From: Lachnospiraceae bacterium
GTDB lineage: Bacteria > Bacillota > Clostridia > Lachnospirales > Lachnospiraceae
Reading direction: 5' to 3'
Length of the DNA stretch: 64,000 bases
Assembly (NCBI GenBank): GCA_030524705.1
Contig: JAUNGD010000001.1
Coordinates: 62,001-126,000, forward strand
The notes below the pieces were generated by a model. The model saw nothing but the letters and a program-made list of their open reading frames with translations. It ran no database searches and was not told where the DNA came from. Position 1 is the stretch's first letter. Every line of letters begins with the position of its first letter. The position numbers and the translations under genes are program-made. This document shows positions 51,366 to 59,881 of the stretch, piece by piece.

Positions 51366-52346
51366 TTAGCGGTTCTTCTTGTTCATGACCATGTCCAGAA
51401 GAACGGCGCCGATGATAACAACACCCTTTGCCAGAGACTGGTAGTAGGAATTGACCTGCAGGAAGTTCATACCGTTGTAAATACATCCGATGATGATGGC
51501 TCCGAGAAGAACACCAGGTGCGGTGGAAATACCGCCGGCGAAAGAGGTACCTCCAAGTACGCAGGCTGCAACGGCGTCTGTCTCATAGCCGACACCGATG
51601 TTGGACTGCGCAGAACCTGTCTTTGCCGTAAAGATGATACCTGCAAGACCTGCAAGCACACCGCTGATGGTGTAGCAAAGTGTTTTGGTCCAGAATACGC
51701 TGACGCCGGATGCGATGGCTGCGTTCACGTTGCCGCCCACTGCATATACGTAACGGCCGAAGCGTGTCCAGTGCATTACAATGTACATGATGATAACAAC
51801 AATAGCCAGGTAGACGATCGGTCTCGGGATCGGGCCGAACTTGCTGGAGTAGATCGCTTTAAAAGCAGGATCTGCCATGGAAACGGCCTGACCATTACTG
51901 ATGATCTGAGCGATACTGCGGACGATCAGCTGCATGGACAATGTAACAACGAAGGGGAACATGTCGAACTTGGAGATCAACACGCCGTTCAGGAAACCGA
52001 AAAGACCGGCTACAACAACTGCGATGATACATGCCGGGATAAGGCTCATGCCCTTGACTCCCACCAGCTGGCCGAGGATACAGCTCACGAGAGCAAGCTG
52101 TGCGCCTACTGTCAGGTCGATACCGCCGGTGGTAATTGCAAGGCACATACCGTAAGCAATCAGTCCGTTGATGGAAATCTGTGTGAAAATATTCAGCAGG
52201 TTGCCGGGTTTGATGAACATCGGTTTCATAATAGCGATGATAATCACCATACCTATCAGGATAATACCGATTCCGTATTTACCCATAAACATATTGAATT
52301 GGTCCTGATCCATTCCCAGGATTTTCTTTTTATTATTTGATGCCAC
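51366..52346 (-). CDS. Sugar ABC transporter permease (RbsC type)
   Basis: A 326-residue permease. GTG start at 52346 is chosen since AGGAGG lies nine bases upstream; the frame is open further into the ATPase gene. KPMFIKPGNLLNIFTQISIN, CLAITTGGIDLTVGAQLALV and NGMNFLQVNSYYQSLAKGVV are family blocks. Follows the ATPase gene by 13 bases. Confidence 0.9.
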   Translation of the reverse strand: MASNNKKKILGMDQDQFNMFMGKYGIGIILIGMVIIIAIMKPMFIKPGNLLNIFTQISINGLIAYGMCLAITTGGIDLTVGAQLALVSCILGQLVGVKGMSLIPACIIAVVVAGLFGFLNGVLISKFDMFPFVVTLSMQLIVRSIAQIISNGQAVSMADPAFKAIYSSKFGPIPRPIVYLAIVVIIMYIVMHWTRFGRYVYAVGGNVNAAIASGVSVFWTKTLCYTISGVLAGLAGIIFTAKTGSAQSNIGVGYETDAVAACVLGGTSFAGGISTAPGVLLGAIIIGCIYNGMNFLQVNSYYQSLAKGVVIIGAVLLDMVMNKKNR

Positions 52347-52359
52347 TTTTCTTTTCCTC

Positions 52360-53874
52360 CTATTTTCCGCCGAATTCTTTTTCGAGAATGTGTTTCTGTG
52401 TAACGGCTTCTGACAGAATCTCACTCCGCTGGATCTCTCCGTTCAGTGTTCCTTCGTGATAAATCAGGATACGGTCGCTCATACCCATGACCTCGGGAAG
52501 CTCGGAAGAAATCATGATAACCGCCATGCCCTTTGCGGCAAACTGGCACATCAGGGTGTGGATATCTGACTTTGCACCGACATCGACACCGCGAGTCGGC
52601 TCGTCGAGAATCAGCACCTTCGGATTGGCCATCAGCCACTTGGCAAGTACGACCTTTTGCTGATTACCGCCGCTGAGCGAGAGACCGGTATGCTCGATGC
52701 TGGCGCATTTTACGGTAAGCATCTTTGCAGCGTCTCCGCATTCCTTTATTTCACGCTTCTGATTCAACAGAAGTCCGCTCTGTTTTTCCGGCAGATTCGG
52801 AAGAGAGATGTTCTCACGAATCGAACGCTGGAGACAGAGACCGTAGCCCTTTCTGTCCTCGTTTACCATACAGATACCGTTTTTGATGGCATCTCTCGGT
52901 TTTTTGATCTTAATTTCTTTTCCATCCAGATACATTTTGCCGGAGGTCAGCGGATCGAGACCGAAGATCGCGCGCATGGTTTCGCTTCGCCCGGAGCCTA
53001 CGAGGCCGGAAAGACCGAGGATTTCGCCGGCGCGGACTTCAAAGCTGATGTCGTGGAAGCCTTTTCCTGACAATCCTTCTACCCGGAAGACCGGCTCGCC
53101 GATCTTGCAGTCTACCTTCGGGAAAATATTCTTTACGGTTCGTCCAACCATCATGGAAACCAGTTCGTCTCTGGTAACGCCGTCCATGTCGCGGCTGCTG
53201 ACATATGTACCATCCCTGAATACGGATACGCGGTCGCAGATCTCGAAAATCTCTTCCATACGGTGGGAGATATAGATGATGGCAACGCCCTTTGACTTCA
53301 GATCGCGGATGGTTCGGAAAAGGTGCTCGGTTTCCTCGCTGTCGAGAGAGGAGGTCGGCTCGTCCATAATGATCAGTTTGGCATCACAGGAAACGGCTTT
53401 GATGATCTCGATCATCTGCACCTGTGCCAGAGTCAGTTCCTTCATCAGCGTGGTCGGTGCAAACGGGAAGTCGAATTTCTTCAGTACCTCCTCCGCACGC
53501 TTATTCTGCTCCTTTTTATTAAGGAAAAATTTCCCAACGGTGCTTTCGCGCTTCAGGAAAATAGTTTCGGCAATCGTAAGGTGAGGCTCCGGATTCAGCT
53601 CCTGATGAATCATGGAGATTCCCTGATTGATGGCGTCTACAGGACCGTTGGCCTGATAGGGCTTCCCGTTCCAGGTGATACTTCCTTCATCCTGTCTATA
53701 CAGACCGATGATGATTTTCATTAGGGTTGATTTTCCGGCTCCGTTCTCACCCAGCAGCGCGTGTACCTCGCCGGGACGGATGTGCAGCTGCACGTCCTTC
53801 AGGGCCTGTGTACCGCCAAAGGCTTTAGAAATACCGGAACATTCTAAGATGTAGTTTTCTGCCAATTTGTTCAC
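52360..53874 (-). CDS. Sugar ABC transporter ATP-binding protein (RbsA type)
   Basis: A 504-residue duplicated ATPase: GENGAGKST, LTLAQVQMIEIIKAVS, LIIMDEPTSSLDS; second half GLVGSGRSET, LSGGNQQKVVLAKW, VLILDEPTRGVD. Third RbsA-like cassette in the window. AAAGAGGTGAAC precedes the ATG. Confidence 0.93.
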   Translation of the reverse strand: MNKLAENYILECSGISKAFGGTQALKDVQLHIRPGEVHALLGENGAGKSTLMKIIIGLYRQDEGSITWNGKPYQANGPVDAINQGISMIHQELNPEPHLTIAETIFLKRESTVGKFFLNKKEQNKRAEEVLKKFDFPFAPTTLMKELTLAQVQMIEIIKAVSCDAKLIIMDEPTSSLDSEETEHLFRTIRDLKSKGVAIIYISHRMEEIFEICDRVSVFRDGTYVSSRDMDGVTRDELVSMMVGRTVKNIFPKVDCKIGEPVFRVEGLSGKGFHDISFEVRAGEILGLSGLVGSGRSETMRAIFGLDPLTSGKMYLDGKEIKIKKPRDAIKNGICMVNEDRKGYGLCLQRSIRENISLPNLPEKQSGLLLNQKREIKECGDAAKMLTVKCASIEHTGLSLSGGNQQKVVLAKWLMANPKVLILDEPTRGVDVGAKSDIHTLMCQFAAKGMAVIMISSELPEVMGMSDRILIYHEGTLNGEIQRSEILSEAVTQKHILEKEFGGK

Positions 53875-53900
53875 CTCTTTATACTTTTTTTGACTACGGG

Positions 53901-55226
53901 TTACCGGATAAATGCCATCTGTACACCGGCAACGAAGGTATCACCAAGGCCGATGGTGTATTTCGGTTTTTCCAGATATCTGGAAGGAACAAGACAGACA
54001 CTGGCGTCCAGTGACATTGCGGCCAGCTCGTCGTAGAACTGCAGTCCCGTTTCGCTTAGCGGACACTGCAGAGAATCCATACAGTCTTCGTAGTTGCCGT
54101 AGCGTCCCGTTCTGGCACGTGTGCCGGCCAGAAGATTTCCCATGGCCAGTCCCTTCTCAATATTAATTCCCGCCAACTCGTCTCCGAAGTACATGGCATA
54201 ATCCTTGGTATGCAGAATAATACCTTTGACGCCATGCTGCTTCTGTACCAGCTCGAGCCCCCGGATGACATCCGGAAAACTGGATTTATCTATATCCTGT
54301 CCGCATTCTCTGGTGTGGACAACGAGTTCTTCTTCATTCATACCAAGGATATCGACGTAACGCGCCATGGTATGATAAACCAGATGCTTTACCTGCGGGT
54401 TCAGATAATGTGCGCTTTCAAAGTAGAAGATACACGCAGGGTTCTTTTCTTTTATTGTTTTGTAATGCTGCTCCATCTCTGCCAGACGCTTTTCTGTGAG
54501 AATCGGATCCAGCATACCGTTCAGGCCGGAAATATTGTAGGAGACTACGTCGGAGGCGTGAGTCTCAAGATAATCTTTGAAATCCTGATCTACTGCAAGA
54601 TCCTTGTGGATCGTATCGAAATCCATAATCAAACGGTTGGAGCAGGGGACAGTATATGTCTTGCCGTTGATCTCCAGCGTATCGCCCTTGGTGTACTGGA
54701 GAATCATGTGGTAAACCGGAGTCTCCTTTGTAGCCAGCTCCATAATCGGAACAGACTTCCCGTCCTTGATACTGTCCAGGCCGGGGTAATCCATCAGCCG
54801 GCACACCTCCTCACAGCGGTCGGAGATGTGGGCGATCAGCGGCATACCCATCGCAGCCAGAGCAGCGGCGCCCTGGGCGCAGGTACCGCCCAGCCCCGGA
54901 ACGCCTTCAAAGTGGTCGTTCAGGTACTGGCAGACACTGTGGTCTGTAATGTCGATCTCTCCGCCGGCGCCTGCGATCATATAGGCAGCTACGACCCGGG
55001 CGAGATCGGAAATACTGTCGATGGAATCTTCAGGTAAAATCTGAGGCTCTTCGTCTGTTGCCAGGTAATCCTTTACTAATTTGTTGAAGACCTTCGGGTT
55101 ATACTGGAAAACGATGTCCAGGTCGCTGGTGTAGCCGAACACAACTCTGCGGCCGGTCTTCAGACATTTGGCAATATCTGCGGTTACTTCAAGTAAATGG
55201 TCGCCGTAAGTATCTTTGTATGTCAT
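53901..55226 (-). CDS. ADP-dependent glucokinase/phosphofructokinase-like sugar kinase
   Basis: A 441-residue ribokinase-fold kinase of the ADP_PFK_GK type. The C-terminal catalytic loop reads GLGDTFVAGVQ near residue 428 (GxGD, catalytic Asp), and GLGGTCAQGAAALAAMG near 132 is the substrate/phosphate region. N-terminal GRRVVFGYTSDLDIVFQY is also family-like. ADP-dependent members are best known from archaea; bacterial ones use varied sugars. Between RpiR and a sugar importer, it probably phosphorylates the imported sugar. Confidence 0.75.
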   Translation of the reverse strand: MTYKDTYGDHLLEVTADIAKCLKTGRRVVFGYTSDLDIVFQYNPKVFNKLVKDYLATDEEPQILPEDSIDSISDLARVVAAYMIAGAGGEIDITDHSVCQYLNDHFEGVPGLGGTCAQGAAALAAMGMPLIAHISDRCEEVCRLMDYPGLDSIKDGKSVPIMELATKETPVYHMILQYTKGDTLEINGKTYTVPCSNRLIMDFDTIHKDLAVDQDFKDYLETHASDVVSYNISGLNGMLDPILTEKRLAEMEQHYKTIKEKNPACIFYFESAHYLNPQVKHLVYHTMARYVDILGMNEEELVVHTRECGQDIDKSSFPDVIRGLELVQKQHGVKGIILHTKDYAMYFGDELAGINIEKGLAMGNLLAGTRARTGRYGNYEDCMDSLQCPLSETGLQFYDELAAMSLDASVCLVPSRYLEKPKYTIGLGDTFVAGVQMAFIR

Positions 55227-55241
55227 GTTATTCCTCCAGGG

Positions 55242-56078
55242 TCATAATTTGAATTCAGAAAGCAGCATCTCTACCTGATCCGGTGCATCCTCCCGGTTGG
55301 CGTTGCAGATGATCCGGTAAAGCAGCAGGTCACTTATCACGTTTTCAAACAGATGGCTCGCCACTCCGTAGTGGTGAAACAGGGGAGTGACCGGATAAGT
55401 CAGTATACAGTAATCTGCCATCAGAGCTGCGGAATTCCTGGAAGAGTGGGTGAGTATCACAGTGGACATCTCCCGGCTCTTAGCCAGCTCCATGGCGCGA
55501 AGCACCTGCTTGGAGCTGCCGGAATGCGAAAAGACAACCAGCGTCTCCTGCTTATGCCCCAGCGAGATCTCGTTCAGAGTATTTTCCACTACTGTATTGC
55601 AGGTGGTGCGTATCCCGACGCGGCAAAGGCGGAATGCAAAGTCCATGGCGCAGGGAATCGAGTTCCCGGCGGCGATCACATAAACGTGCTGGCTTTTGGA
55701 AAGAAGCTCCACCACCGAAGACAGGATGTCCGGGTGAAGGTTGTCTTCCATCGCGATGATGTTTCGTGCAAGCAGCCGCAAAACCTCCGAATCGCTCATA
55801 AAGGCGGAGGGCTTCTGCTGCTGGCCCATCAAATGTATGTATCCAAGCTCGGAGGAAAGGCAGATCTTCATTTGATAAAAGCCTTTGTAGCCGAGCCTTT
55901 TGCACATGCGGATCACAGTGGCATCGCTGGTGCCGCTCAGGTCGGCCAGCTCTGTAATACTGATCTGAGCTGCGTTTTCCGGGTGATCCAGAATATATTC
56001 TGCAACCCTGCGCTCGGCGGGAAACATGTCATCGAGCTGAGCGTGGATCGTATCTAAAATATGCTGTTCAGATAACAT
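55242..56078 (-). CDS. RpiR-family regulator
   Basis: A 278-residue regulator. N-terminal HTH with ISITELADLSGTSDATVIRM near residue 36-55 and a C-terminal sugar-phosphate-binding SIS domain (VYVIAAGNSIPCAMDFAFRL near 131, TLVVFSHSGSSKQVLRAM near 177). First gene of the operon, so autoregulated; the effector should be the phosphorylated sugar made by the kinase downstream. Confidence 0.9.
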   Translation of the reverse strand: MLSEQHILDTIHAQLDDMFPAERRVAEYILDHPENAAQISITELADLSGTSDATVIRMCKRLGYKGFYQMKICLSSELGYIHLMGQQQKPSAFMSDSEVLRLLARNIIAMEDNLHPDILSSVVELLSKSQHVYVIAAGNSIPCAMDFAFRLCRVGIRTTCNTVVENTLNEISLGHKQETLVVFSHSGSSKQVLRAMELAKSREMSTVILTHSSRNSAALMADYCILTYPVTPLFHHYGVASHLFENVISDLLLYRIICNANREDAPDQVEMLLSEFKL

Positions 56079-56197
56079 AAAATCACCTCATAAACGCAAA
56101 AAAATAAAGTGAAAATCACTAAAAGCCATGAAGAAAATTTTTTTCTAACAAAACTTAAAACTGACAAGTTGACGATAAAATTATCTTTATACTGTGC

Positions 56198-56226
56198 ATT
56201 ATAGTACAAAATAACAGGGGTGTCAA
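56198..56226 (-). promoter_or_regulatory. Consensus promoter of RpiR operon
   Basis: Reverse strand: TTGACA (56226-56221), 17-base spacer, TATAAT (56203-56198). A perfect sigma-A promoter; tight repression by RpiR would be needed. Confidence 0.85.
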
Positions 56227-56422
56227 TCATAATGCGCAATGAAAACGCGGGAAAGACAAAAAAAATTTTCGCGCATGAATATGAGGCGGCAAAAGATACC
56301 TGTTTGTATAAAATAAATAATTATTTAATTGAATTAAACAATAGAAATGTAACACATCGACGAGTTTATATCAAGATAGAGGGGAGAATTTATTTATTTT
56401 TTATAGTTATAGTAAAAAAGTG

Positions 56423-56451
56423 TTTACGAAAAGCTGTTCTTGCGGTATAAA
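56423..56451 (+). promoter_or_regulatory. Promoter of ROK gene
   Basis: TTTACG (56423-56428), 17-base spacer, TATAAA (56446-56451). Confidence 0.6.
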
Positions 56452-56517
56452 AGAGAGTAGGTTTATCTGCCGCGTGGAGCAAAGACGGCAGCAATTTGAG
56501 TGGAAAAGAGGTTCTTC

Positions 56518-57804
56518 ATGTACCGCAATATTGCAAATAAGGGAAAAAATCTGTTGGATATACAAGCCGAAAACCGTTCTCTGATTTTACGGCTGATGAA
56601 GTACAAAAAAATCTGTGCCCGGACAGAGCTGGCGCAGCTCAGCGGGCTGAAGCATGCCACGATCACGAATATCATCAATGAATTTATCAAATACGGCCTG
56701 GTGGAGGAGAAGGGGATCATTGCCGGAAAAAAGGGCCGGCGTTCCATCGGCATCTCCCTGGACAGCGACCGGTACGCCGTGGCCGGAGTAGCCGTTTTTC
56801 GTTTGTATGCCGTGGCCGGGCTTTTTAATCTGCGGGGGGAATTGCTGAAGGCGAAAAAAATCTCCTTCAAGGGGCTGGAACGGCCGGCGGATTTTATTGC
56901 CCTGACGATCCGTGAGACCTCCAATATGGTAATAGAAGAAAAAGGCCGGGAGATCCTGGCCGTCGGAGTGGCCGTCCCCGGGCCGTATTATCAGGATTCG
57001 GGAAGCTCTGATCTGATCCAGGGATACCCGGATTGGGGAGAGGTAGGCGTGCGTGCGGAGTTCGAACGTGCATTTCCCATACCGGTGGTGGTGGAACAGG
57101 ATGCAAATATGGCTGCTCTGGCGGAATGGAGCGGCCGGATGGAGGATATGCAGCAGGATACGCTGGTATATCTGTCGGTGGACCAGGGAGTCGGCGCCGG
57201 CATCGTGCAGGGCGGCCAGATCTTCCGGGGCGGCCTGGGGACGGCCGGAGAGATCGGACATATCAGCGTTGACTATGACGGAGAGAGGTGTATTTGCGGA
57301 AACCGGGGCTGCGCCACGGTGCAGGCTTCCACGATCCGCTTTATGAAAATGGTGGAAAAGCGGCTTCAGGCTGGAGAGACTTCTGTTCTGACGGAGGGAT
57401 TTGAATGGCCGGAGCTGGTGGAGGCGGTGAAGCAGAGGGACGGCGCGGCGTATGCGGAGTATCAGAGAATGGTATTATATATAGGAAGAGTTGTCGCCAA
57501 TATCATCTGGGCCTACGGGCCACAGTATATCGTTTTGGGCGGCGGGATGGCGAGGATCGGGGAAGATTTTGTCCGGGATCTGAGGCAGTATGTGGTGGAA
57601 AATATGGCGGCTTCCATGGCAGAGCGGGTGGAGATTCTTCTGGATGAAAAGGATCAGATACTGAACGGCGCCGGGCTGCTGGCGACGGAGTATGTATTTG
57701 AGCATATGGAGCTGTTTGAGAAGAAATCGGAAAAGTCAAGAGTAAATGCTAAAAAAGTCAAAAAAATTTATGAAGCCCCCAAAAGTGCGGTTATATGTTG
57801 CTGA
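56518..57804 (+). CDS. ROK-family regulator (NagC/XylR type), 3' end altered by prophage junction
   Basis: About 428 residues. N-terminal winged helix (ARTELAQLSGLKHATITNII near residue 35-54), then a ROK sugar-kinase-like domain: VEQDANMAALAEW near 190, GEIGHISVDYDGERCICGNR with GCA as the zinc site (GHx10CxCGxxGC). ATG 56518 has AAAGAGG at good spacing; GTG 56500 has none. The last about 30 residues (from SEKSRVNAKKVKK on) look unlike ROK ends and are encoded by DNA at or inside the prophage end; the stop lies inside the transposase gene. Confidence 0.85.
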   Translation: MYRNIANKGKNLLDIQAENRSLILRLMKYKKICARTELAQLSGLKHATITNIINEFIKYGLVEEKGIIAGKKGRRSIGISLDSDRYAVAGVAVFRLYAVAGLFNLRGELLKAKKISFKGLERPADFIALTIRETSNMVIEEKGREILAVGVAVPGPYYQDSGSSDLIQGYPDWGEVGVRAEFERAFPIPVVVEQDANMAALAEWSGRMEDMQQDTLVYLSVDQGVGAGIVQGGQIFRGGLGTAGEIGHISVDYDGERCICGNRGCATVQASTIRFMKMVEKRLQAGETSVLTEGFEWPELVEAVKQRDGAAYAEYQRMVLYIGRVVANIIWAYGPQYIVLGGGMARIGEDFVRDLRQYVVENMAASMAERVEILLDEKDQILNGAGLLATEYVFEHMELFEKKSEKSRVNAKKVKKIYEAPKSAVICC

Positions 57805-58817
57805 AATACCTGCCCGGAAGTCAAAAAGCCGAGGATTTTCCGTGGGTAGTTATTGATCCATGTGGTGATAGCTTCGAGCACTTCGTCGGTGAGTTCGTCG
57901 AAGTTCGTCCCCTTTGGCAGCCAGCGCCGGATCATTTTGTTTACATTCTCATTGCTGCCGCGTTCGTATGAGCTGTACGGGTGGCAGTAATAGCATTTTG
58001 TCCGGGAGCCCTCGCCCAGTGCGCTGCGCTCAATGCCGGGGCAGTCCGAAAACTCGCTGCCGTTGTCTACGGTGATCGTGCGGAACACTTGCGGGAACTT
58101 TTCGCCCCATTCGCGCTCCAGATCGTCGAGAGCCTGCACCACGCTGGCGGCGGTTTTGTCTGGGAGCTTGGCCGTGATCTCGTCGCGGGTGAGTCTCTCG
58201 GTCAGCACCAGAATGGCGGCTTTGCCCGGTCTTGCACTTACTACTGTGTCCATTTCCCAGTGCCCGAAGGTGGATCGCTCGTCGATTTCCTCCGGGCGCT
58301 TTTCTATGCTGTCGCCTTTTGAGGCGCGTTTCTGCTCCTTCACTTTATGATATTGGCGTTTCTTATTTCCTTTTACGGGGAGGTCTTTATTTGTGAGCCT
58401 GAGAAAAACGCCTTTTTCTATATAGCTGTAAATGGTGTTTTTGCTCTTTATCTCAGTGTCAAATTCAATTCCCTGCGCTTTAATCTCGCCCAGAACGGCC
58501 TCCGGACTGTACTTTTCGTCTGCGATCTTGTGCTCTATGTAGTCGGCCAGCTTTTGGTCTTTGCCGATTTTGAGATCCGCGCCTTTGGCAGCGAGGTGAG
58601 CCCGGTATTTCATTTCTGCGAGATCGGAGCTGTATCGGGTTTCCTCTGTGTAGTCGCTGTTTCGGTGCTGATACTCGCCGCGTTTCTTCTCTCGGTACAC
58701 GGTGGAAATATGGACGCCGATCGACTCGGCGATCTCCTTCGGTTCTTTACCGTCCCGGAGTTGCTGCTCAATGCGGATCCGGTCGCTTTTGGTTAAGTGT
58801 TTGAAACGTCGTGCCAT
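57768..58817 (-). CDS. IS30-family DDE transposase at prophage terminus
   Basis: A 349-residue transposase. N-terminal HTH (LTKSDRIRIEQQLRDGKEPK, then EIAESIGVHISTVYRE), catalytic triad D190 (GHWEMDTVV), D251 (TVDNGSEF) and E290 (GSNENVNKMIRR). Intact. ATG 58817 has GGAGGTAAAGAAC. It is the last gene of a reverse-strand unit with a 40-codon ORF and an HTH gene. No partner inverted repeat is evident directly upstream of the gene, so this does not look like a stand-alone insertion sequence; it may serve phage integration. Confidence 0.9.
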   Translation of the reverse strand: MARRFKHLTKSDRIRIEQQLRDGKEPKEIAESIGVHISTVYREKKRGEYQHRNSDYTEETRYSSDLAEMKYRAHLAAKGADLKIGKDQKLADYIEHKIADEKYSPEAVLGEIKAQGIEFDTEIKSKNTIYSYIEKGVFLRLTNKDLPVKGNKKRQYHKVKEQKRASKGDSIEKRPEEIDERSTFGHWEMDTVVSARPGKAAILVLTERLTRDEITAKLPDKTAASVVQALDDLEREWGEKFPQVFRTITVDNGSEFSDCPGIERSALGEGSRTKCYYCHPYSSYERGSNENVNKMIRRWLPKGTNFDELTDEVLEAITTWINNYPRKILGFLTSGQVFQQHITALLGAS

Positions 58818-58883
58818 GTTCTTTACCTCCATAAATTGAAAAAGAGAGGCGGCAAAAGCCACCCCTCCACTGTTTCCTTAGTG

Positions 58884-59144
58884 CTATTTTTCGTATTCAG
58901 CTAAAAGCTCCATTGTTTCCGTATCGGTTATAATGTCGGACAGTTTACAATTTAAAACTTTGCAGATCCTCAGCAGTGTTGAGAGTTGCGCCTTGCTTAT
59001 ATCCCGGACACCCTGCTCATAGTTTTGATAGACGCGGACGCCCACACCGGCCAGCTTTGCGAGCTGGGACTGGGAGAGCCCGGCGTTTTCCCTCCGCTGT
59101 TTGAGGTTATCATTCTTTTTTTCGATCTTTACTGTGATTTCCAT
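58884..59144 (-). CDS. XRE-family HTH regulator (phage)
   Basis: An 86-residue protein with one HTH_3 domain: LKQRRENAGLSQSQLAKLAG then VGVRVYQNYEQGVRDISKAQ. AAGGAGGCC supports ATG 59144. 66 bases upstream of the transposase gene and co-directional, so it may control transposase expression or its own promoter at 59419. Confidence 0.8.
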   Translation of the reverse strand: MEITVKIEKKNDNLKQRRENAGLSQSQLAKLAGVGVRVYQNYEQGVRDISKAQLSTLLRICKVLNCKLSDIITDTETMELLAEYEK

Positions 59145-59190
59145 TTCTGGCCTCCTTCTTGACTTTGTGGGATCTGGTGGATATAATAAA

Positions 59191-59221
59191 GGCGGTGGGT
59201 GGGAATTTCCCACCGCCGGAG
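59191..59221. terminator. Hairpin between small ORF and HTH gene
   Basis: GGCGGTGGGTGGGAA and TTCCCACCGCC pair strongly; no clear T-run on the reverse strand. Possible processing or partial terminator within the transposase unit. Confidence 0.35.
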
Positions 59222-59223
59222 CT

Positions 59224-59346
59224 TTAGGACTGCTTGGGCTTCTTGTTTGGCTTTATGGTTATTGTGATACGTTCCACCGCTTCACTCTGTAAAGCCTTTT
59301 CGAGAACTTCGAGCAGTTCTTTTATTTGCTTCTCTTTGTCGTCCAC
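59224..59346 (-). CDS. Small phage protein, 40 residues
   Basis: GTG start at 59346 with AAAGGAGG upstream; reads MDDKEKQIKELLEVLEKALQ then SEAVERITITIKPNKKPKQS. Charged, helical first half. It is the first gene after the consensus promoter at 59419. No family recognised; supported by ribosome site, promoter and codon-like composition. Confidence 0.6.
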   Translation of the reverse strand: MDDKEKQIKELLEVLEKALQSEAVERITITIKPNKKPKQS

Positions 59347-59418
59347 CGTTTCGCCTCCTTTGCTGTGTTCTTAGTTCCTCCTTTCTTATACTCAGGTTTT
59401 CCCTTACCTTGTACCTAT

Positions 59419-59447
59419 ATTATACAACTTTAGATGTATATAGTCAA
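59419..59447 (-). promoter_or_regulatory. Promoter of the small ORF-HTH-transposase unit
   Basis: Reverse strand: TTGACT (59447-59442), 17-base spacer, TATAAT (59424-59419). Confidence 0.8.
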
Positions 59448-59481
59448 GCAGATTTCCTTGTATTTTCGCCTTTTTTCGCAA

Positions 59482-59505
59482 AAAATAAGAGCGGTTTCCC
59501 GCTCT
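59482..59505 (-). terminator. Terminator of HTH repressor
   Basis: Reverse strand: AGAGCGGGAAACCGCTCTTATTTTTT. Hairpin with T-rich tail just after the stop of the HTH gene at 59505. Confidence 0.7.
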
Positions 59506-59753
59506 CATTCGTCACGATCCAGTAGTTTGTCAATCGGTACGGCCAGCACTTCGGAGAAGAACAGAAGCTCGAAGTCAGGCACGACACGCTCGCCGGTTTC
59601 TATCCGGCTGATCGCTTTCTGGTTTAGGTTGAGCCCCGCGAGTTGGATTTTTGCCGCGAGCTGTTCCTGAGACAGTCCGGCAGCCTCCCGGAGCTCTTTT
59701 ATTTTCTTGCCGGAGGCGTTGCACCGGCCGCCTTCATACTTGTATAGTTTCAC
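59505..59753 (-). CDS. Phage repressor-like HTH protein
   Basis: An 82-residue HTH protein: GKKIKELREAAGLSQEQLAA then LNQKAISRIETGERVVPDFE. GTG 59753 is chosen for AAAGGAGGCC; the frame is open further but without ribosome site. Divergent from the phage gene at 59882 with the promoter at 59794 between them: the usual arrangement of a phage repressor and an early gene. Confidence 0.75.
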   Translation of the reverse strand: MKLYKYEGGRCNASGKKIKELREAAGLSQEQLAAKIQLAGLNLNQKAISRIETGERVVPDFELLFFSEVLAVPIDKLLDRDE

Positions 59754-59793
59754 GCCCGGCCTCCTTTTTATCCCAAAGATAGGTAGTAGCATA

Positions 59794-59823
59794 TTGACAG
59801 TAGCACGTTTCCGCATTTATAAT
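59794..59823 (+). promoter_or_regulatory. Promoter of the divergent phage gene
   Basis: TTGACA (59794-59799), 18-base spacer, TATAAT (59818-59823). TTTGGGATAA/TTATCCCAAA-like sites flank it (59768 and 59823), possible repressor operators. Confidence 0.8.
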
Positions 59824-59881
59824 TATCCCAAACATGACTAAAGGCGAAAAAACGCTATAAATATTTTTGGAGGTTTTGAGC

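Larger units (their letters stand above)
56079..56517. other. AT-rich divergent region between RpiR operon and ROK gene
   Basis: About 440 bases, with the reverse promoter at 56198 and the forward promoter at 56423. ATGCGC (56231) and GCGCAT (56272) are inverted. A 76-codon open frame at 56220 lacks a ribosome site and is not believed. Nothing else recognised. Confidence 0.5.

Noticed and set aside
56220..56450. Forward 76-codon frame before the ROK gene
   Set aside because: No ribosome site, AT-rich, overlaps the RpiR promoter; reads as chance.
57740..58880. Simple IS30 insertion sequence unrelated to the phage
   Set aside because: No partner inverted repeat seen just upstream of the transposase start, and the gene sits in an operon-like unit with the phage HTH gene. 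Not fully excluded without the other phage end.
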